The notes under the pieces: generated by a model | What the model was told of the DNA's origin: nothing | Seen by the model: the letters and a program-made list of their open reading frames with translations, nothing else | Databases searched by the model: none | Shown here: positions 1-11,456 of the stretch, in pieces | How positions within the stretch are numbered: position 1 is the stretch's first letter | Layout: every line of letters starts with the position of its first letter | Position numbers and translations under genes: made by a program | Origin: Reclinomonas americana ATCC 50394 | Lineage: Eukaryota; Jakobida; Jakobea; Jakobida | Assembly: GCA_048213135.1 (NCBI GenBank) | Contig: PS015173.1 | Coordinates: 1 to 64,000, forward strand | Length of the DNA stretch: 64,000 nucleotides | Direction: 5' to 3'

Positions 1-2061
1 CTGAAGAGCGATCGTGACACGTTCGAGACTCAGGTGAGCGAGAGACACGCGATACGCCTCTTGTTTGTTCTCGCCGCTGATCCCTGCGAGTAGACGGTGG
101 AGATGGGCCAGATGGTGAAGCGGCTGGAGAGCGAGATTGATCGCATTCGTCGCGAGGGCGACATGGAGCTGGGCATTCTTGTTGCGTCTGTCTCTTCTTC
201 GTTTGTTCACGTACGGGTGAGCTGGCGCTGATACTGCGTGCAGCGACAACATGCCGACACGGAGCGCAACGTGCGTGCCACTGAGCTGACGGAGCTGGCG
301 CAAGCGGCGCAGTCCGAGTATCGGTTACATGATCGCAAGGTGCGGAGCAGACAGAGGGAGGCTGGTGTGGTGTGCGGTGTGCTCATGATGGCCTTGTGCA
401 GCAATCGCTGAGCATACGGCGGGCGCGCATCGTGGAGGAGCTGAAGCATGTGGAGACAAAGACCGCGGTGATCAGCACGACGCCGGCACCGAATGGGATG
501 GTGTCGCTGACTGAGCCGCTGACATCGCGCGTGCAGCGACAGCAAGAGTGCCGCAGTCGCAAGCAGGTGCTTGAGTCGGAGCTGGAGACGTTGCAGCTGG
601 AGGAGTATTGGTTGGAGCAGGATGTTGCGTGTGGAGGGGAGAGATTGAGCTGGTGTGCGAGATTGTTGCACGGACAACTCATCTCGTGCGAGTGACTGCA
701 GACTCTGCGGTTACAACAGTTGCAGGTGAAACGCAAGGCCGACGCCGAGGACACTGTGCGAGCGATTCTCCTCAAGAAGGAAGCAAGGGTTGGCAAGACA
801 GTGTCGTCTGTGTGGTGGGGTGCATATAAAGTGGTTCTCATGGAGAGTGCACGCAGGAACGGGAAATCAACGAGCTGATTCACGGCAAGCAGTTGGAGTT
901 GCAGAGTTTGCGGAGGCGACTCGCCATGCATCAGAAGGAGGGGGTGCGCGATCTACACAACTCGCTTTGTGCCGCTGGGAACTGCAGCTGACTCTCGCTC
1001 TCGCTGTTTGAGCAGTCGGAGAGACTGGCGAAGCGTGGAGCCGAGTTGGAGGCGGAGATTCAGCAGGCCATTCGTGATGCTGGTGATCGCATGCGAGCCG
1101 ACAGGGTGTGTACCATCTGCAAGGCCAGCTGGTACGTGAGTGTGCGCTGGCACTCACGAAAGCCTGCAGGATCGGCAAGTTCGTGAGCAAGCGGAACGGG
1201 AGGCCGATTTTGAGAATGCATGGTATGCGCGACAGAGGTCACTTTCGAAACGCGTGCGCGAGGACGAGGATGTTAGAGTGGCTGCCGAGGTACGTACGAC
1301 CGTGCGACAGATATGTGCGCTGTCACACGCACCTGTGTTGTGACTCGTGGATGCTATTTCTTTTTTCAGGTTGAGGCCGTGGAGCATGAACGAGCAGAAA
1401 AGGAGCTGTGGCAGTGTGTGCAATGTGGCGAGTTCACCTATAATATGGATCCAACCATGTGCAGATACCATGCTGGAGTTGCGCACCTTGACTTTCCATC
1501 TTCTTCTTGTGTCTCGTTGTCTCACCAGGCTCTCGTTGCAGGAGGTACATTGTGCAGTGTTATGCTGGTGATGCAGGTCCCTTACTAACACTGTCTGCTC
1601 TTCATTCCCGTCCACGCCACACAGTATGTGAGTGACTGTCCTCTTGATCACCCCCATTCCTTCACGGTGCTGACATGCATTCTGCAGGCTCCTCAGGTCC
1701 GATGACTGCTTCCATTGCTGCTCTCCTTCTCGTTATTCATCGTGACCCTTTTTGTCTGCTGCATGCAAACAGACGGTTGGCGAGGGAAGAGTGCGTCACA
1801 ACCACACACCCTGTCACTTGCATCGTTCTCAGTTCACTCACCCTTCCCTTCCTCCTCCTCCTCCTCGTCGTCACAGATTCAATTCGTTGTTGCGTACAGC
1901 ACCACCATCATCACCACTCGTCCCACCGCACTGCTCACCCCACGTCACCCACATGCACACAGTGGACGTGCTGCAATCAGACCGGCCACTACGCCCCGAC
2001 TTGTCGCGTCTCCCAACGACACCGACGATACGGCAATCGACCACAACTCACCATTCTCTAG
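1..2061 (+). CDS. Coiled-coil protein with C-terminal zinc-binding motif (5' partial)
   Basis: The start lies before the window. At least eleven exons in one phase encode a long charged helical protein rich in E, K, R, Q and L, read as coiled coil (exons beginning near 94, 241, 403, 700, 867, 1019 and 1167). The end holds a zinc-type arrangement: WQCVQC and CRYHAG in exon 1370-1477, then WTCC and GHYAPTC in the last exon 1963-2061, which ends in TAG. This C-x2-C, C-x2-H-x-G, W-x-C-C, C layout resembles zinc modules of CHORD-like type that often close coiled-coil proteins of protists; that likeness is from memory. The bases between these two exons seem to hold several tiny exons. No function can be named; a scaffold or ciliary/cytoskeletal role is only a guess. 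It ends 76 bases from the convergent PET100 gene. Confidence 0.6.
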
Positions 2062-2137
2062 AAGCTCTCCCTTTTATGGTCCCTCACGACGATCCTTGTT
2101 TCCCCACCACACTCAAGTACACTACGACTCCTCATCT

Positions 2138-2479
2138 TTACGTACTGGTGGTGGTGGTGGTGGTCGGAGGAGGAGATGATGATGCTTGTTTTCGCTCCGG
2201 AGACTCCTCCAGCGCCTTTTGCGCCATGGCACGAATGCCAGAGAGTGTGTTGGGTGGCCTCTCACCCTCCGCGGGGTACACCACGTACTCGCGCTGTGTG
2301 CATGTGTGCGTCGTATGAGTGACTCAGAGAGAATGATGCATCAGAGATGCGAATGGCGCAACATTGAGAAGGACGCCTTCCAGCACCTCCGGGTGAGTGA
2401 TCACCACAAACGAGGCCACTGGCAGTGTCAGGTAGGTGGCGAACTTGAAGACCTCGAGGAAACCGCGGCGACCAGTCAT
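2138..2479 (-). CDS. PET100: PET100-like cytochrome c oxidase assembly factor
   Basis: Two exons, 2479-2363 and 2293-2138, give a 90-residue protein. The start reads MTGRRGFLEVFKFATYLTLP, followed by VASF; the second exon begins REYVVYPAEGERPP. PET100 is a small inner-membrane chaperone of mitochondrial complex IV with the same plan: a short basic N-terminus, one membrane helix with a YLT-P-V-A core, then a charged tail with a VYP motif. The tail here ends in a short Ser/Pro/Thr run absent from most relatives, so it is slightly longer than the roughly 70-residue human form. The intron starts GTTGCG and is in phase 0. The gene is divergent from TM2D1, with 76 bases between start codons. Its presence implies a respiring mitochondrion. 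Confidence 0.8.
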
Positions 2480-2555
2480 TCTACACGCACACACAGGCAA
2501 GGAGGAGAGAGTGAATTCGAAGTCGCGATGTCCTGCTTCTCTACTCTCTCTTGTG
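2480..2555. promoter_or_regulatory. Shared divergent promoter PET100 / TM2D1
   Basis: Only 76 bases separate the two start codons on opposite strands, so both 5' UTRs and core promoters must sit here or overlap neighbouring coding sequence. I see no TATA box. This is inferred from gene layout only. Confidence 0.45.
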
Positions 2556-3331
2556 ATGAGGTGCTTAGTGCTGCTCCTGCTGGCACTAGTGGCCTTGTCA
2601 AGTGTGGCGCACGCATTCCCCGCAGGGAGCACGCCACAATGCACAGAGTTGCAGACGTATCAGTTGCGCACACTCTCTCTCTCTCTCTTCTCTCTTCACA
2701 CTCCTCTCTCTTACACACGCGCGAGTGCAGGTTCACATGCGACACACCGTCACCATGCGAGCCCAACAACCTCAGCACACGTTGCGTCTGCACACGCGCA
2801 CTCATTCCCACACACACACACACGCACACTCATCGCAATCAAGCAGAGACATGCACGGTGCGACAGGGCGTCACGTGCACCGGAAGCACCACCTTTACAC
2901 GCAGTCGAGCGTGTGCCTATACGTTGCGTGCGCACACACACACGAGACTCACTTGCTTGTCTGCAAGCTCTCTCACCCCTCCAAACAGGAGCGGTGTTAA
3001 GTTTAGCACGGCGGTGGCGCTGTCGTCCATCTTTGGCGGTCTCGGCTTTGATCGCTGCTACATGGGATACCCGTTCTTGGGCGTGGCCAAGTTTCTGACT
3101 GTTGGTGGAGCACTGGCGTGGGGCTGGCTCGATTTTGTGTTGATCTCCACGCAGGTGACTGGCAAACTCTCGTTTGTTTTGCGTGTTGTCAGTCATTGAT
3201 TGACACGAACACGCGTGTGGCAGGCGATTGGACCGGCGGATGGCACAGCGTGGGATGTGGGACCTGGAGGCCAGCGGTTCTACTCGCTGGGCGGTGATCC
3301 GACGCCACCAGACGGCATGGTGTGGAACTGA
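2556..3331 (+). CDS. TM2D1: TM2 domain protein, TM2D1-like
   Basis: Five exons (2556-2662, 2731-2780, 2847-2922, 2989-3154, 3224-3331) sum to 507 bases, 168 residues. The start [20 protein letters not shown] is a clear signal peptide. A Cys-rich lumenal part follows, with a [10 protein letters not shown] stretch typical of the family. Then come two membrane helices with the [15 protein letters not shown] turn, equivalent to the DRFYLGYPALG signature, and [17 protein letters not shown], very close to the tail of animal TM2D1. TM2D proteins are type-I entry, two-helix membrane proteins of the secretory/endolysosomal system, linked in animals to Notch signalling and amyloid-beta binding; their role in protists is unknown. 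Three of the four introns start GTTGCG. The gene ends 53 bases from the convergent kinesin stop codon. Confidence 0.88.
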
Positions 3332-3384
3332 TTTGCCGCGTGTATTACCACATAAAAGAAAACTATCACCACAAGGGACCCCTC

Positions 3385-6300
3385 TCATCGCCCGGATCCT
3401 CCCGCCATTCCGCCGTCGCCACCTGGTGCGGCGATTGCGTTGCGCAGGAAGGGGTTTTGCACCTGGCGCACACGGGCACCGAACTGCAACGTCGACAGTG
3501 ATTCGCTGGTGTTCAGGCCGCTCGGGCACACCGTCAGAATCATGACGGTCTTTGAGTTGCCGCCGAGTGTGTCCTGTCACGGAGTGGAAAGAGAGAGTGT
3601 GTGTGTGTGCGTGGTGAGCGACTGGAATGGATAGCATACGGAGAGAGTGACGAGGAGAGCGCACCTGCAACAGCAGCGTGAGCTTGGAGTTGCGGTAGGG
3701 AATGTGCGCTTCGCGATTGGAGAGAGCAGACACGACATCGCCAAGAGCCGACAGGCTCTTGTTGATGTGCATGGCCTCCTTCATGCGATCGCCGCTCGAG
3801 CCCGACTTGGAGATGCGCTCCGAGCCAGCCAGATCCACAAACACCAATTTGCTGCGTGGCGTGGTGAGCGACAAGAAGCGAGAGAGACTGAGAGACATGA
3901 GGAAGCACTTGCAAAACCTCTTGGTGACAAAGCCCTCGCGCTGATGGTGCACGTCCAGATAGAGCGTAAAGATGGTGTGCGACCGTGACGAGCGCACATT
4001 GACGCCCGTGCTGTGGACCTGTCGCAGGCGGTTGCCACGGTCCAACAGATCCAACACCTCGATCGGTGTGTTGGCGTACTTGACGGTGGCATTGTGCACG
4101 TACGAACCAAAGCTGCGCAACAAAGGACGGTGAGCATGAGCAGGCCATCAACAACCCCAACAAGAGCAACACTGCAGCACGCAACATTCCGTTCGACTTG
4201 ACCTCCAGTCGGTGACGTGCCGTGGCCGCCGGACCGGCACCACGCATGGTGGACGCGTTGACGACCGACTCGTCGGCCAGCAGGTCGTGGAACTGATCAA
4301 GGTACAGCTGCGAACGGGACGGTCACAAAGTGTCAGATGCGCGCCGATGAATGCATGTGAATACGACAACACATCACCAACCTCGACCATGGAGCAGCGC
4401 ACAGAGTAGCGCGTGTTCTCCGTCGAGTCGCCCTGTGTCAGCAAGTGGAACAGCTCCTCGACAGCCCGCGACACCACGCCACGGTTCGACGGCTCGCCGT
4501 GAATCGTAAATGTCTTGCCACTGCCCGTCTGCCCGTACGCCATCACGCACACATTGTAGCCGTCAATGGCGCTTTGCATGAGGGGCGCCACTTCGGTGAA
4601 CACATCCTCCTGTGTGTGACGTGGCGAGAACACGCTGTGGAGATGGTAGTGAGGAGGAGGGCAATGAGAAAGAGAGACGATGATGAATGTGAAAGTGAGC
4701 ACACGAACCGGAAAAAGTCGAATGGTCGTGCGCCCGTGGACGTGGTGCGCACCACCACAGTCATGTCGTCCATGAGCTCGACAGCGCCCTCGTCGTAGTC
4801 GCGCGACGGATGTGCCTCCTCTGTGTACATCATGCATAGCAAGAGTGAGACGAGAGAGGTCAACAGCACGAGAAACTGTTTTGCCAGACACCCACCGTGT
4901 GGCAGCGTTGGTCGCATGCGGACAACCACACGAATCGTGCCCTTGAGATCCTCCAGCGTGTTGTGCAGCGACTTGCGCAGACGAGTCTCCTCGCGTAGCC
5001 TGGTCACCAGCATCGTATTCTGTCGCTCCAGCTTCTCCGCACGATCCTTCTCAATGGCGCGCTCCGTGGCGGCATTGACAACCACCGTGGCCAGCTCCAC
5101 ATCGCCATTCGCAATGGCCACCAGCGATTGCCGCAAGTCGTCCACGGCAGCTCGAGCACTTTGCGCCATCTGCATGCCACGAGACAGTTGAGGGGGCGAG
5201 AAAAAACAGAAAAACAGACAATGCGTCAAGACGAACCTGCTCATGCTGATCGGCCGATAATCTGGCCTGATGCAGGTCGCGCTCCATGCTCGCAATGTCG
5301 GCCTTTAGTGTGTCACACGCACTGCGATACCTCGCAATGTTCGACTCCAGTTCGTGAATGGTTTCTGCGTGAGAGCGTGACACAAGGTGGCGATTAGTCG
5401 CGCAAAGAAACACAATCAACAAGGATCATCGCTGACCTTCGTGTCGCTTGTGGAACACATTCTTCTGGTCGGCAAGCTCCTGCATCAGCGACAGCTTCTC
5501 GTCGTTCCACTTGTCCTTGTCTTGCTTCCAGATCTGCGGCGCGATGTTAGGAAGTGGGCTCATCGCGTAGATTGAGTGATGATGCAGTACCATGGTCAAG
5601 ATCTCCGTCTCCTCGCCCCAGTTGCGCAGAATGTGCTCCTTGTCGACCTCCCAGTCACGCTTGCCACTCTGCAGCGCCTGCATCACCTTCTCGCGCTCAC
5701 GAGCCACGAAATCCTATGCCACCACGCGTGGTGGGGTGAGCGTCGACAACAACTGAACCATGCCTCAAAAGGGATGGATGACTGTACCTTTTCAGTGGTG
5801 ACGTTGCGGGTGGACTCGGCATACTTGCGCTTCTCTTCCTCCCACAACTGTCGCTCCTCGTGGATCTTGGCCAGCAGGTGCTGCCGCTCTTGCTCCCACG
5901 TGACGACGGCACTCTCCTTGGCCTCGCCGAGCTTTCGCGCTTCGGCCTCCTTGCGGCGCAGCACCTCGCCACGCTCCATTTTCCAGTTGGTGCGCTCGCG
6001 CTCCACCTGCGGGCGAGAAAAATCAACACAGCTGCGTGCGACGGATGCCAGACCGACGTGCAGGCTATCGAACCTGCGCCACAAGCGAATCACGCTGCTG
6101 GATGAGCGCCGCGCAGCGCTTTCTCCACTCCTCACGCTCCCGCTCAAACTCGGTGACAATCGTGCCGCTGGAGCGATCGAGCTCCTGTCGCAGCCGCTGA
6201 TTCTCCTCAAACAGCTCACGCTTCTGCACCTCGGCCTGACGCAGGATCTCGTGCTTCTCCTGCTCCAGTGCAAAGGCATCGTCGGACGGAATCTCAATGC

Positions 6301-7961
6301 CGGCAATCACCACCGGAGAGCCTGCTGGTCTGAGCATGGCCGTCGCCGGCGACACGGCCCTGAATGGTGAAATGTACTTGGAGCCATTGGCGCTGCCGTT
6401 GGTGGAGGACAGATCGGCGGCGGCGGCGGCGGCGGAGGCATTCACGGACAGTCCCGTGGGCGGCACCGTGGTCATCTCACCCGTCACCGCCGACCACTGC
6501 TGCGAGCGTTGCAGCTGCGAGAACTGATTGCGCAGCTCCTGCTGCTGTCGCTGCAACAGCAGCTGCTCCGCCAGGAACTGCTGCTCACGTGACATGCCGC
6601 TCTCGGCGGGAGCGTTGGCGGGTGACGACAGTGGCGGCGCCTTGGGCGCGGGCCGAGAGGGTCGCCCACCGGGACGACTGACGGGCGACGACAGCGACGA
6701 CTGTCGTTCGCGCTCAGCCTGTTGCGTGGTGAACAACAGAGCTGCAAGGAGGGCCGAGAGTGCACACACACACACGCACACACCTGTCGAGCAACTTCGT
6801 TCTGATGCTGCTGCAACTGCTGGCGAATGAGATCATTCTGCTGCGTCTGCACCTCCTCCATCTTGTGGAATTGCTGCTCGAGCGACAGCGACGGCGCTTG
6901 GCGACTCGGAGGCGGCGACGGACCGCGGCTTGGCAGGTTCGGCACCGGACGCGGCGCAACGTATGTCGTGGCTGTGCGATATGCGTCAGCCGGCAAGAGA
7001 AACCGAACCCACAAGATGAGTGTGAAGAACGCAACGAGACATGGCGTAGCGCGCAAGCATCTCGGCGGCCGACAAGCCACCGGCGGGTGAGGAGCGCTGC
7101 GGTGAGTCGGGACGCGTCGATGACATGGCTCCCACCGGTGTGCCGACGGGCTTGATGGATAGCGCCGACGGCGGTTGTCCGTACAGAATCGAGGCCGGTG
7201 TGGCTTGCGATGCGGGCTCGTCGGACAGATACCGGGCCGGCTGCGGTGGCGCGCCCGACACCACCGGTGGATGCGAGGTGGCATTGATCACCGAGTTGGG
7301 TCGGCTTTCCAGAGGCGAGATGAGAGTGAGGAGGAGATGGAGAGAGATGAAGAGATAAAGTACCTGTCGGTGGTGACACCGGCCACTGGCGTTGAAATGA
7401 GCGCAGAGGGATCGGTCTGCGGCGGCGGTGAAGCACCGGGCTCACGCGGTCCGCGCATCAGCGTCAGCTGCGTGCTGTCATTCAACTCAAAGTCCTTGCC
7501 GGTCCAGTGATCGTGCAACTCACGGCCATTGATCAGCAGCGTCTGGGTGATCGAGTGAGCAAGAGATAAGGATGTGTGTGTATGTGTATGTGGTGAAGAA
7601 ACCTGTTCCTCTGCTGGCACACCGGTGACCTTTTGCAGGTTCTTCTTGATCTTATCGACGCGGAGTCGTTGCAGATCGCTGTGTGTGTTCACCAACGTGA
7701 GACACATTTTGTCGTTCCACCGCGCACACGCGCACACCCACCAAAGATAGAGAGAAGAAGAGAGGGACAGGGGAAGAGAGAGCGCGCACACACAATAAGA
7801 GTGGCGACGCAACGCTTTCTTCAGCACCACTCGATATCGCTTGTTATCGCTGGTCGAGAAGACACTGAACGAGATTTTCTCCTGTGTGTGCACGAGTGAG
7901 TGACTGTGCAAGTGCGAGCGAGGGAGAGAGAGAATGAGAGAAAAGGCACCTCCTCGGCCAT
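3385..7961 (-). CDS. Kinesin-14 (C-terminal motor) with N-terminal ubiquitin-like domain
   Basis: Starts at 7961 (MAEE) and ends at TGA 3387-3385. Order: a ubiquitin-like domain of about 85 residues ([20 protein letters not shown], then [20 protein letters not shown] and [10 protein letters not shown], exons between 7961 and 7370); a Pro/Ser/Gln-rich linker; a coiled coil over roughly 6700-4990; then the motor at the C-terminus. The neck [20 protein letters not shown] identifies kinesin-14, the minus-end-directed class. Motor signatures are intact: P-loop GQTGSGKT near 4525, switch I SSRSH near 3985, switch II DLAGSE near 3820. Many short introns, several with GTTGCG donors. It lies directly downstream of SUMO on the same strand, about 245 bases apart. 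The N-terminal UBL is unusual for kinesins; the shared phase and close intron spacing support one gene, but a transcript would settle it. Confidence 0.82.
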
Positions 7962-8205
7962 TGCGTTCCGCGTGCGTGTTTTTAGGTGGCCCGGTACGCC
8001 GCGAGCACTGTCCTCTTCCCGGTGCCTTTTCCAATGCGCGCCACTTTCCCATCGCCTTTCATTGGCATCACAATCCTCCTCCCGCACAAGCACACACAAG
8101 CACATTCACCCATTCCTTCGCCCGGGCTGCAATGCAAAAAAGAAGAAGAAAAAAACACGAAAGGCAACACAAAAAAGAGGCCAGCACATTCTTCGCCCGT
8201 TCCTT

Positions 8206-8512
8206 CTCAGTAGTCGTAATAGCCGCCGACTTGCGCGACAAACACATCAATCACATCGCCGTCCTCCAGACCGGCCTCCTGTGCCGTTTGCGCATCCTCC
8301 AGGCGCCTAGTGAGCACGACGAGAGAGAGAGAGTGAGAGACAAGCTGTTTCGTTTGTTTTCGTTTTGCTTACTCCGCGCAACTCTCCGTCAAAGGCAAAT
8401 CGCAGACGTGAGATTTCAATGTCTTGCCTCTTCGCGTAGGCGTTGAAGAGCTTCTTCAGTGGTGTCGATTTCTGCGCAAAGGAGGGAGGAGGGAGGAAGA
8501 GGGAGGGAGAGG

Positions 8513-8573
<61 letters not shown>

Positions 8574-8736
8574 AGGTACAGACACAGGGGCACACATAGA
8601 AGAGAGAGGGAAAGGGTGAGCACGTCACACGCTGTCACACACTTGTCTGCGGTGCATGTGTTTGTGCGTGTACCTTGACGCGGAAGTGCACCGAGTTGCC
8701 TTGCTGGTCTTGCACTTGGATGTTGATCTGTGTGTG
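8206..8736 (-). CDS. SUMO: SUMO (5' exon missing in gap)
   Basis: Three exons are visible. The first, from 8727 downward, encodes INIQVQDQQGNSVHFRVK. The second encodes KSTPLKKLFNAYAKRQDIEI and the FAFDGE core. The third encodes RLEDAQTAQEAGLEDGDVID followed by VFVAQVGG. This is the SUMO beta-grasp fold from strand 1 to the di-glycine. Four residues, YYDY, follow the GG, so a SUMO protease must remove them for maturation. The initiator exon is absent: it falls in the 20-N gap at 8737-8756 or in sequence lost there. The second intron (donor at 8382) starts GTTGCG. SUMO is conjugated to lysines of nuclear and other proteins through E1/E2/E3 enzymes. Confidence 0.9.
8513..8569. repeat. (CA)n microsatellite
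   Basis: An almost pure CA tract with one or two interruptions lies in the SUMO intron between the first and second visible exons. It is read as (TG)n on the coding strand, next to a polypyrimidine stretch. Confidence 0.9.
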
Positions 8737-8756
8737 NNNNNNNNNNNNNNNNNNNN

Positions 8757-11436
8757 CACTGCACGAAGCAAAGTCTGAAAAGTCCCGTCTACTCAATGGA
8801 TATGTCGCCGATACGACTTGCTATGTCACCTTTTTGCTGACTTAGACTTGCTATCTATAGACTCCGGGTGGACATAGACGCAGACATAGACTTTTTATGA
8901 CCCGCTAAGTCAGACTTAGACGTGACTTGAACATTTTGCTGAGTCTGGAGACTTATCGGCGTCTATGTCTACGTCTATGCGTGCTTCTATGTCCATTCCC
9001 GGCAGACTGCTGCAGTGAACTCAGCAGCAGACATTGCAGACATAGTGGACTTTGCATGGCTGACATAGCAGGGTACATATCGAGACTCTGCTGCAGACTT
9101 GGAATCAAACATAGCACGAGAGATTGCAGTTACTTTGCCAGACATAATTCATTCAGGCCAGCCAGGTACCCCGCCTGCTGCACCGGGGCCACCGCACGCC
9201 CGCCCGCTGCAGCGCACACAGCAGGGCAGGCATGCACAGTGGCCTCGTGCAGAGGCTGGGCACACTGGCATACAACGCAGAGAGAGAGGGGGGGAGGAGA
9301 GAGAGAGAGAGGAAAATCCAGCCGCTTGCCCCGCACCATCAGCCGGGAGCAGCGGCACCGGCAGCGATTGCCGCCGCCGCAGCCGCAGCAGCAGCAGCAG
9401 CACCTGCACCCGCAGAGTGGATTCGCAGAGGAGCAAGCAGCTGGCCGAGAGCGGACATCGGTGCCTTCAGACTGCACGTCGGGGCGGCTGCCGATTGAAA
9501 CGATTGCGCACTGCTGCCTCGTGTTTCTGCGAGTTCAAGTGCACAGAGTGTAAGCAACCGTCAACAGAAACAGCAGTGGACTGCCAGTGCACACTCTCCC
9601 GCACACACACAGCGCAGGAAGCGCCACATTCAGTGAGGAACAGTGGTAGGAGAGACAGAACAAGAATGACACCAGTAGACTGGGCAGTGGCAGTGACTGA
9701 GAGTTGCCGGCAGCAGGGAGATAGACACACAAGTGACCTTGCCGGTCACCACGGGTCATTGCTCCCTAGCTCTGCTCACCACAAAACTCACCCACTTCCA
9801 CTGCCCACGCTTCCACTGTCACTCTTGTGCAGCCTCTCCCACCACTGTTCCTCACTGAGTGTGGCGCCTCTTGCGCCGTGCATGCGGAGAGTGCAAGAGA
9901 AAGGGACAAGTGGCCTCGCTTCACGAACACGACGCAACATCAGAGAGCAACTGAAACGACGATAAGGCAGATGCTTTCGATATCGAGAGGTGTCTTCACG
10001 TCCGAGTCGTTGCGTTTGCCACGATTGAGTGGAGCAAAGACCTGGGCGAGTGAGATATTGAGAACAAACTCTTGTCAAGGAATGGCCGCGCAGACGAGGC
10101 GAAGCAGTCGAGACTCACCAGTGCAAAGCCTCACACCGTCATTTTTCCGACACTGCGCTTTGTCGCGATCGACTTGTCACTTGAGAGCCGGATCAGAAGG
10201 TACCATCATTGGCAGCATTCATGACGTCTCAGGCCACTCCATCCAGTTGCACTTGCGCAGTTGTGGTGAGGCCGCGCGAGTGGGCGATTGAGGGTGATCA
10301 CAGCCTCTGGACATGGCGAACAGGGTTGCCTCACACTCAGACACTGCATAGCGCACGCTGATAGTGAGTGGTGGTGCTGTTGCCCGGATTCACGTCATTC
10401 TGTGGCAAAGGAAAGGAGAGGGAGAGCGGAAAAACGCACAGTGAGGAAGCGGCAACTCGCAACTTGACACAACCAATTATGCATGCTACGACACGGGAAA
10501 GGAGCAGGTACACGAGGAGTGCATGGTGTGTGTGTGTGTGAGAGAGAGAGAGAGGAGGGAGAGAGTGGGAGAGAAGAAGAGAGCGAGACAACAGCCATGC
10601 GAGAAGAGCGACAACACAGCGGTAGTGAGCGAGTTGTCTCCATGCCTCAGTAACATGCAGGGATGGAGCACACACGTGACATGACAGCAGAAACATGCAA
10701 CGACACACGCACCACACACACTGCGCATCGCCTGCTCACGTGCGAGAAGAAAAGCGAAAGTGAAGCTCAAAATTGAAGATCGATGTCGATGTCGATGTCG
10801 CACTGCGTCGGGGAATGGCTTCTCTTCTGACTGTGCGAGTGGCATCGGTAATCTACGTTGCCGGCGCACATTCTAGCAGCGGCACGGGACCCGTGCCCAC
10901 CTGTCGCACGATCAGCATGCAAAATCGAAACCGAACGTTCGAACATAGAAATTGACTTATCGGTTTCTCCAAGTCTGTGCTAAGTCTGCGCCGATCAGCA
11001 GCCCGCTTCCTCACAAAACGACTTAGATGTTTTCTGGGGCATGCAGACATAGACTGACTCGGCGGTGGACTTTTGCGGGCGATAAGTTATCGAGTTCGCG
11101 GAAATCAAGGTTCCCGACAAGCACAAATCACGCCGCTCGGTACGACGCCTGCAAAAGTGCCTGTCTGTCGGTGGGCAGTGTTGGAGGAGTCCGAGTAGTG
11201 AGTGCACTGACTGCCACCGCACTTAGTGGACTTGGCGAGACTTTACATGACTTTGCGGACTTTGCAGACTTTGCAAGATAGCGCGGCTGACATAGCTATT
11301 GGCGTCTATGTCACCCATTCCCGGCGGCGTTCGGCAGTGAGATAGACCAGACTCAGCTGAGATAGCCCAGACATATCGTGCTATGACTTGATAAGTCTTT
11401 CATAAGTCCATCCGATCTTTGGACGCTTCGCGCAGT
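8757..11436. repeat. Repeat-like contig between two 20-N gaps, no convincing gene
   Basis: This 2.7-kb block differs from its surroundings. Both ends (8757-9160 and about 10950-11436) are full of degenerate GACTTAG, AGACATAG and TCTATGTC words. Both ends also share, in direct orientation, GGCGTCTATGTC followed by CATTCCCGGC. The outermost bases form a possible short terminal inverted repeat: ACTGCACGAAGC at 8758 and ACTGCGCGAAGC as the reverse complement ending at 11436. The middle holds a long imperfect inverted repeat. No reading frame shows a recognisable domain or the codon pattern of neighbouring genes. It could be a non-autonomous mobile element or an unrelated repeat contig placed by the scaffolder. 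It sits where the first SUMO exon is missing. Confidence 0.5.
9590..9895. repeat. Long imperfect inverted repeat (foldback)
   Basis: Left arm about 9590-9705 and right arm about 9788-9895 are reverse complements with scattered mismatches and small indels. The cores are GCGCCACATTCAGTGAGGAA at 9621 and the complement of the segment 9834-9867, which continues through CAGTGGT-GGAGAG. The loop is about 80 bases. A transcript would fold into an arm of roughly 100 bp. Confidence 0.7.
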
Positions 11437-11456
11437 NNNNNNNNNNNNNNNNNNNN

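Noticed and set aside
2436-3098. Continuous plus-strand frame running through TM2D1 exons and introns
   Set aside because: The frame reads CA- and CT-rich introns as His/Thr/Ser/Leu runs; the spliced model restores the conserved TM2D1 order.
8500-8570. CRISPR-like or telomere-like array
   Set aside because: It is a plain CA dinucleotide run; there are no spacers and no telomeric unit, and the genome is eukaryotic.
9099-9965. Open frame of nearly 290 codons in the repeat contig
   Set aside because: Composition is Arg/Ser/His-rich and matches the inverted repeat in its second half; no domain, no splice pattern, and other frames are equally open.
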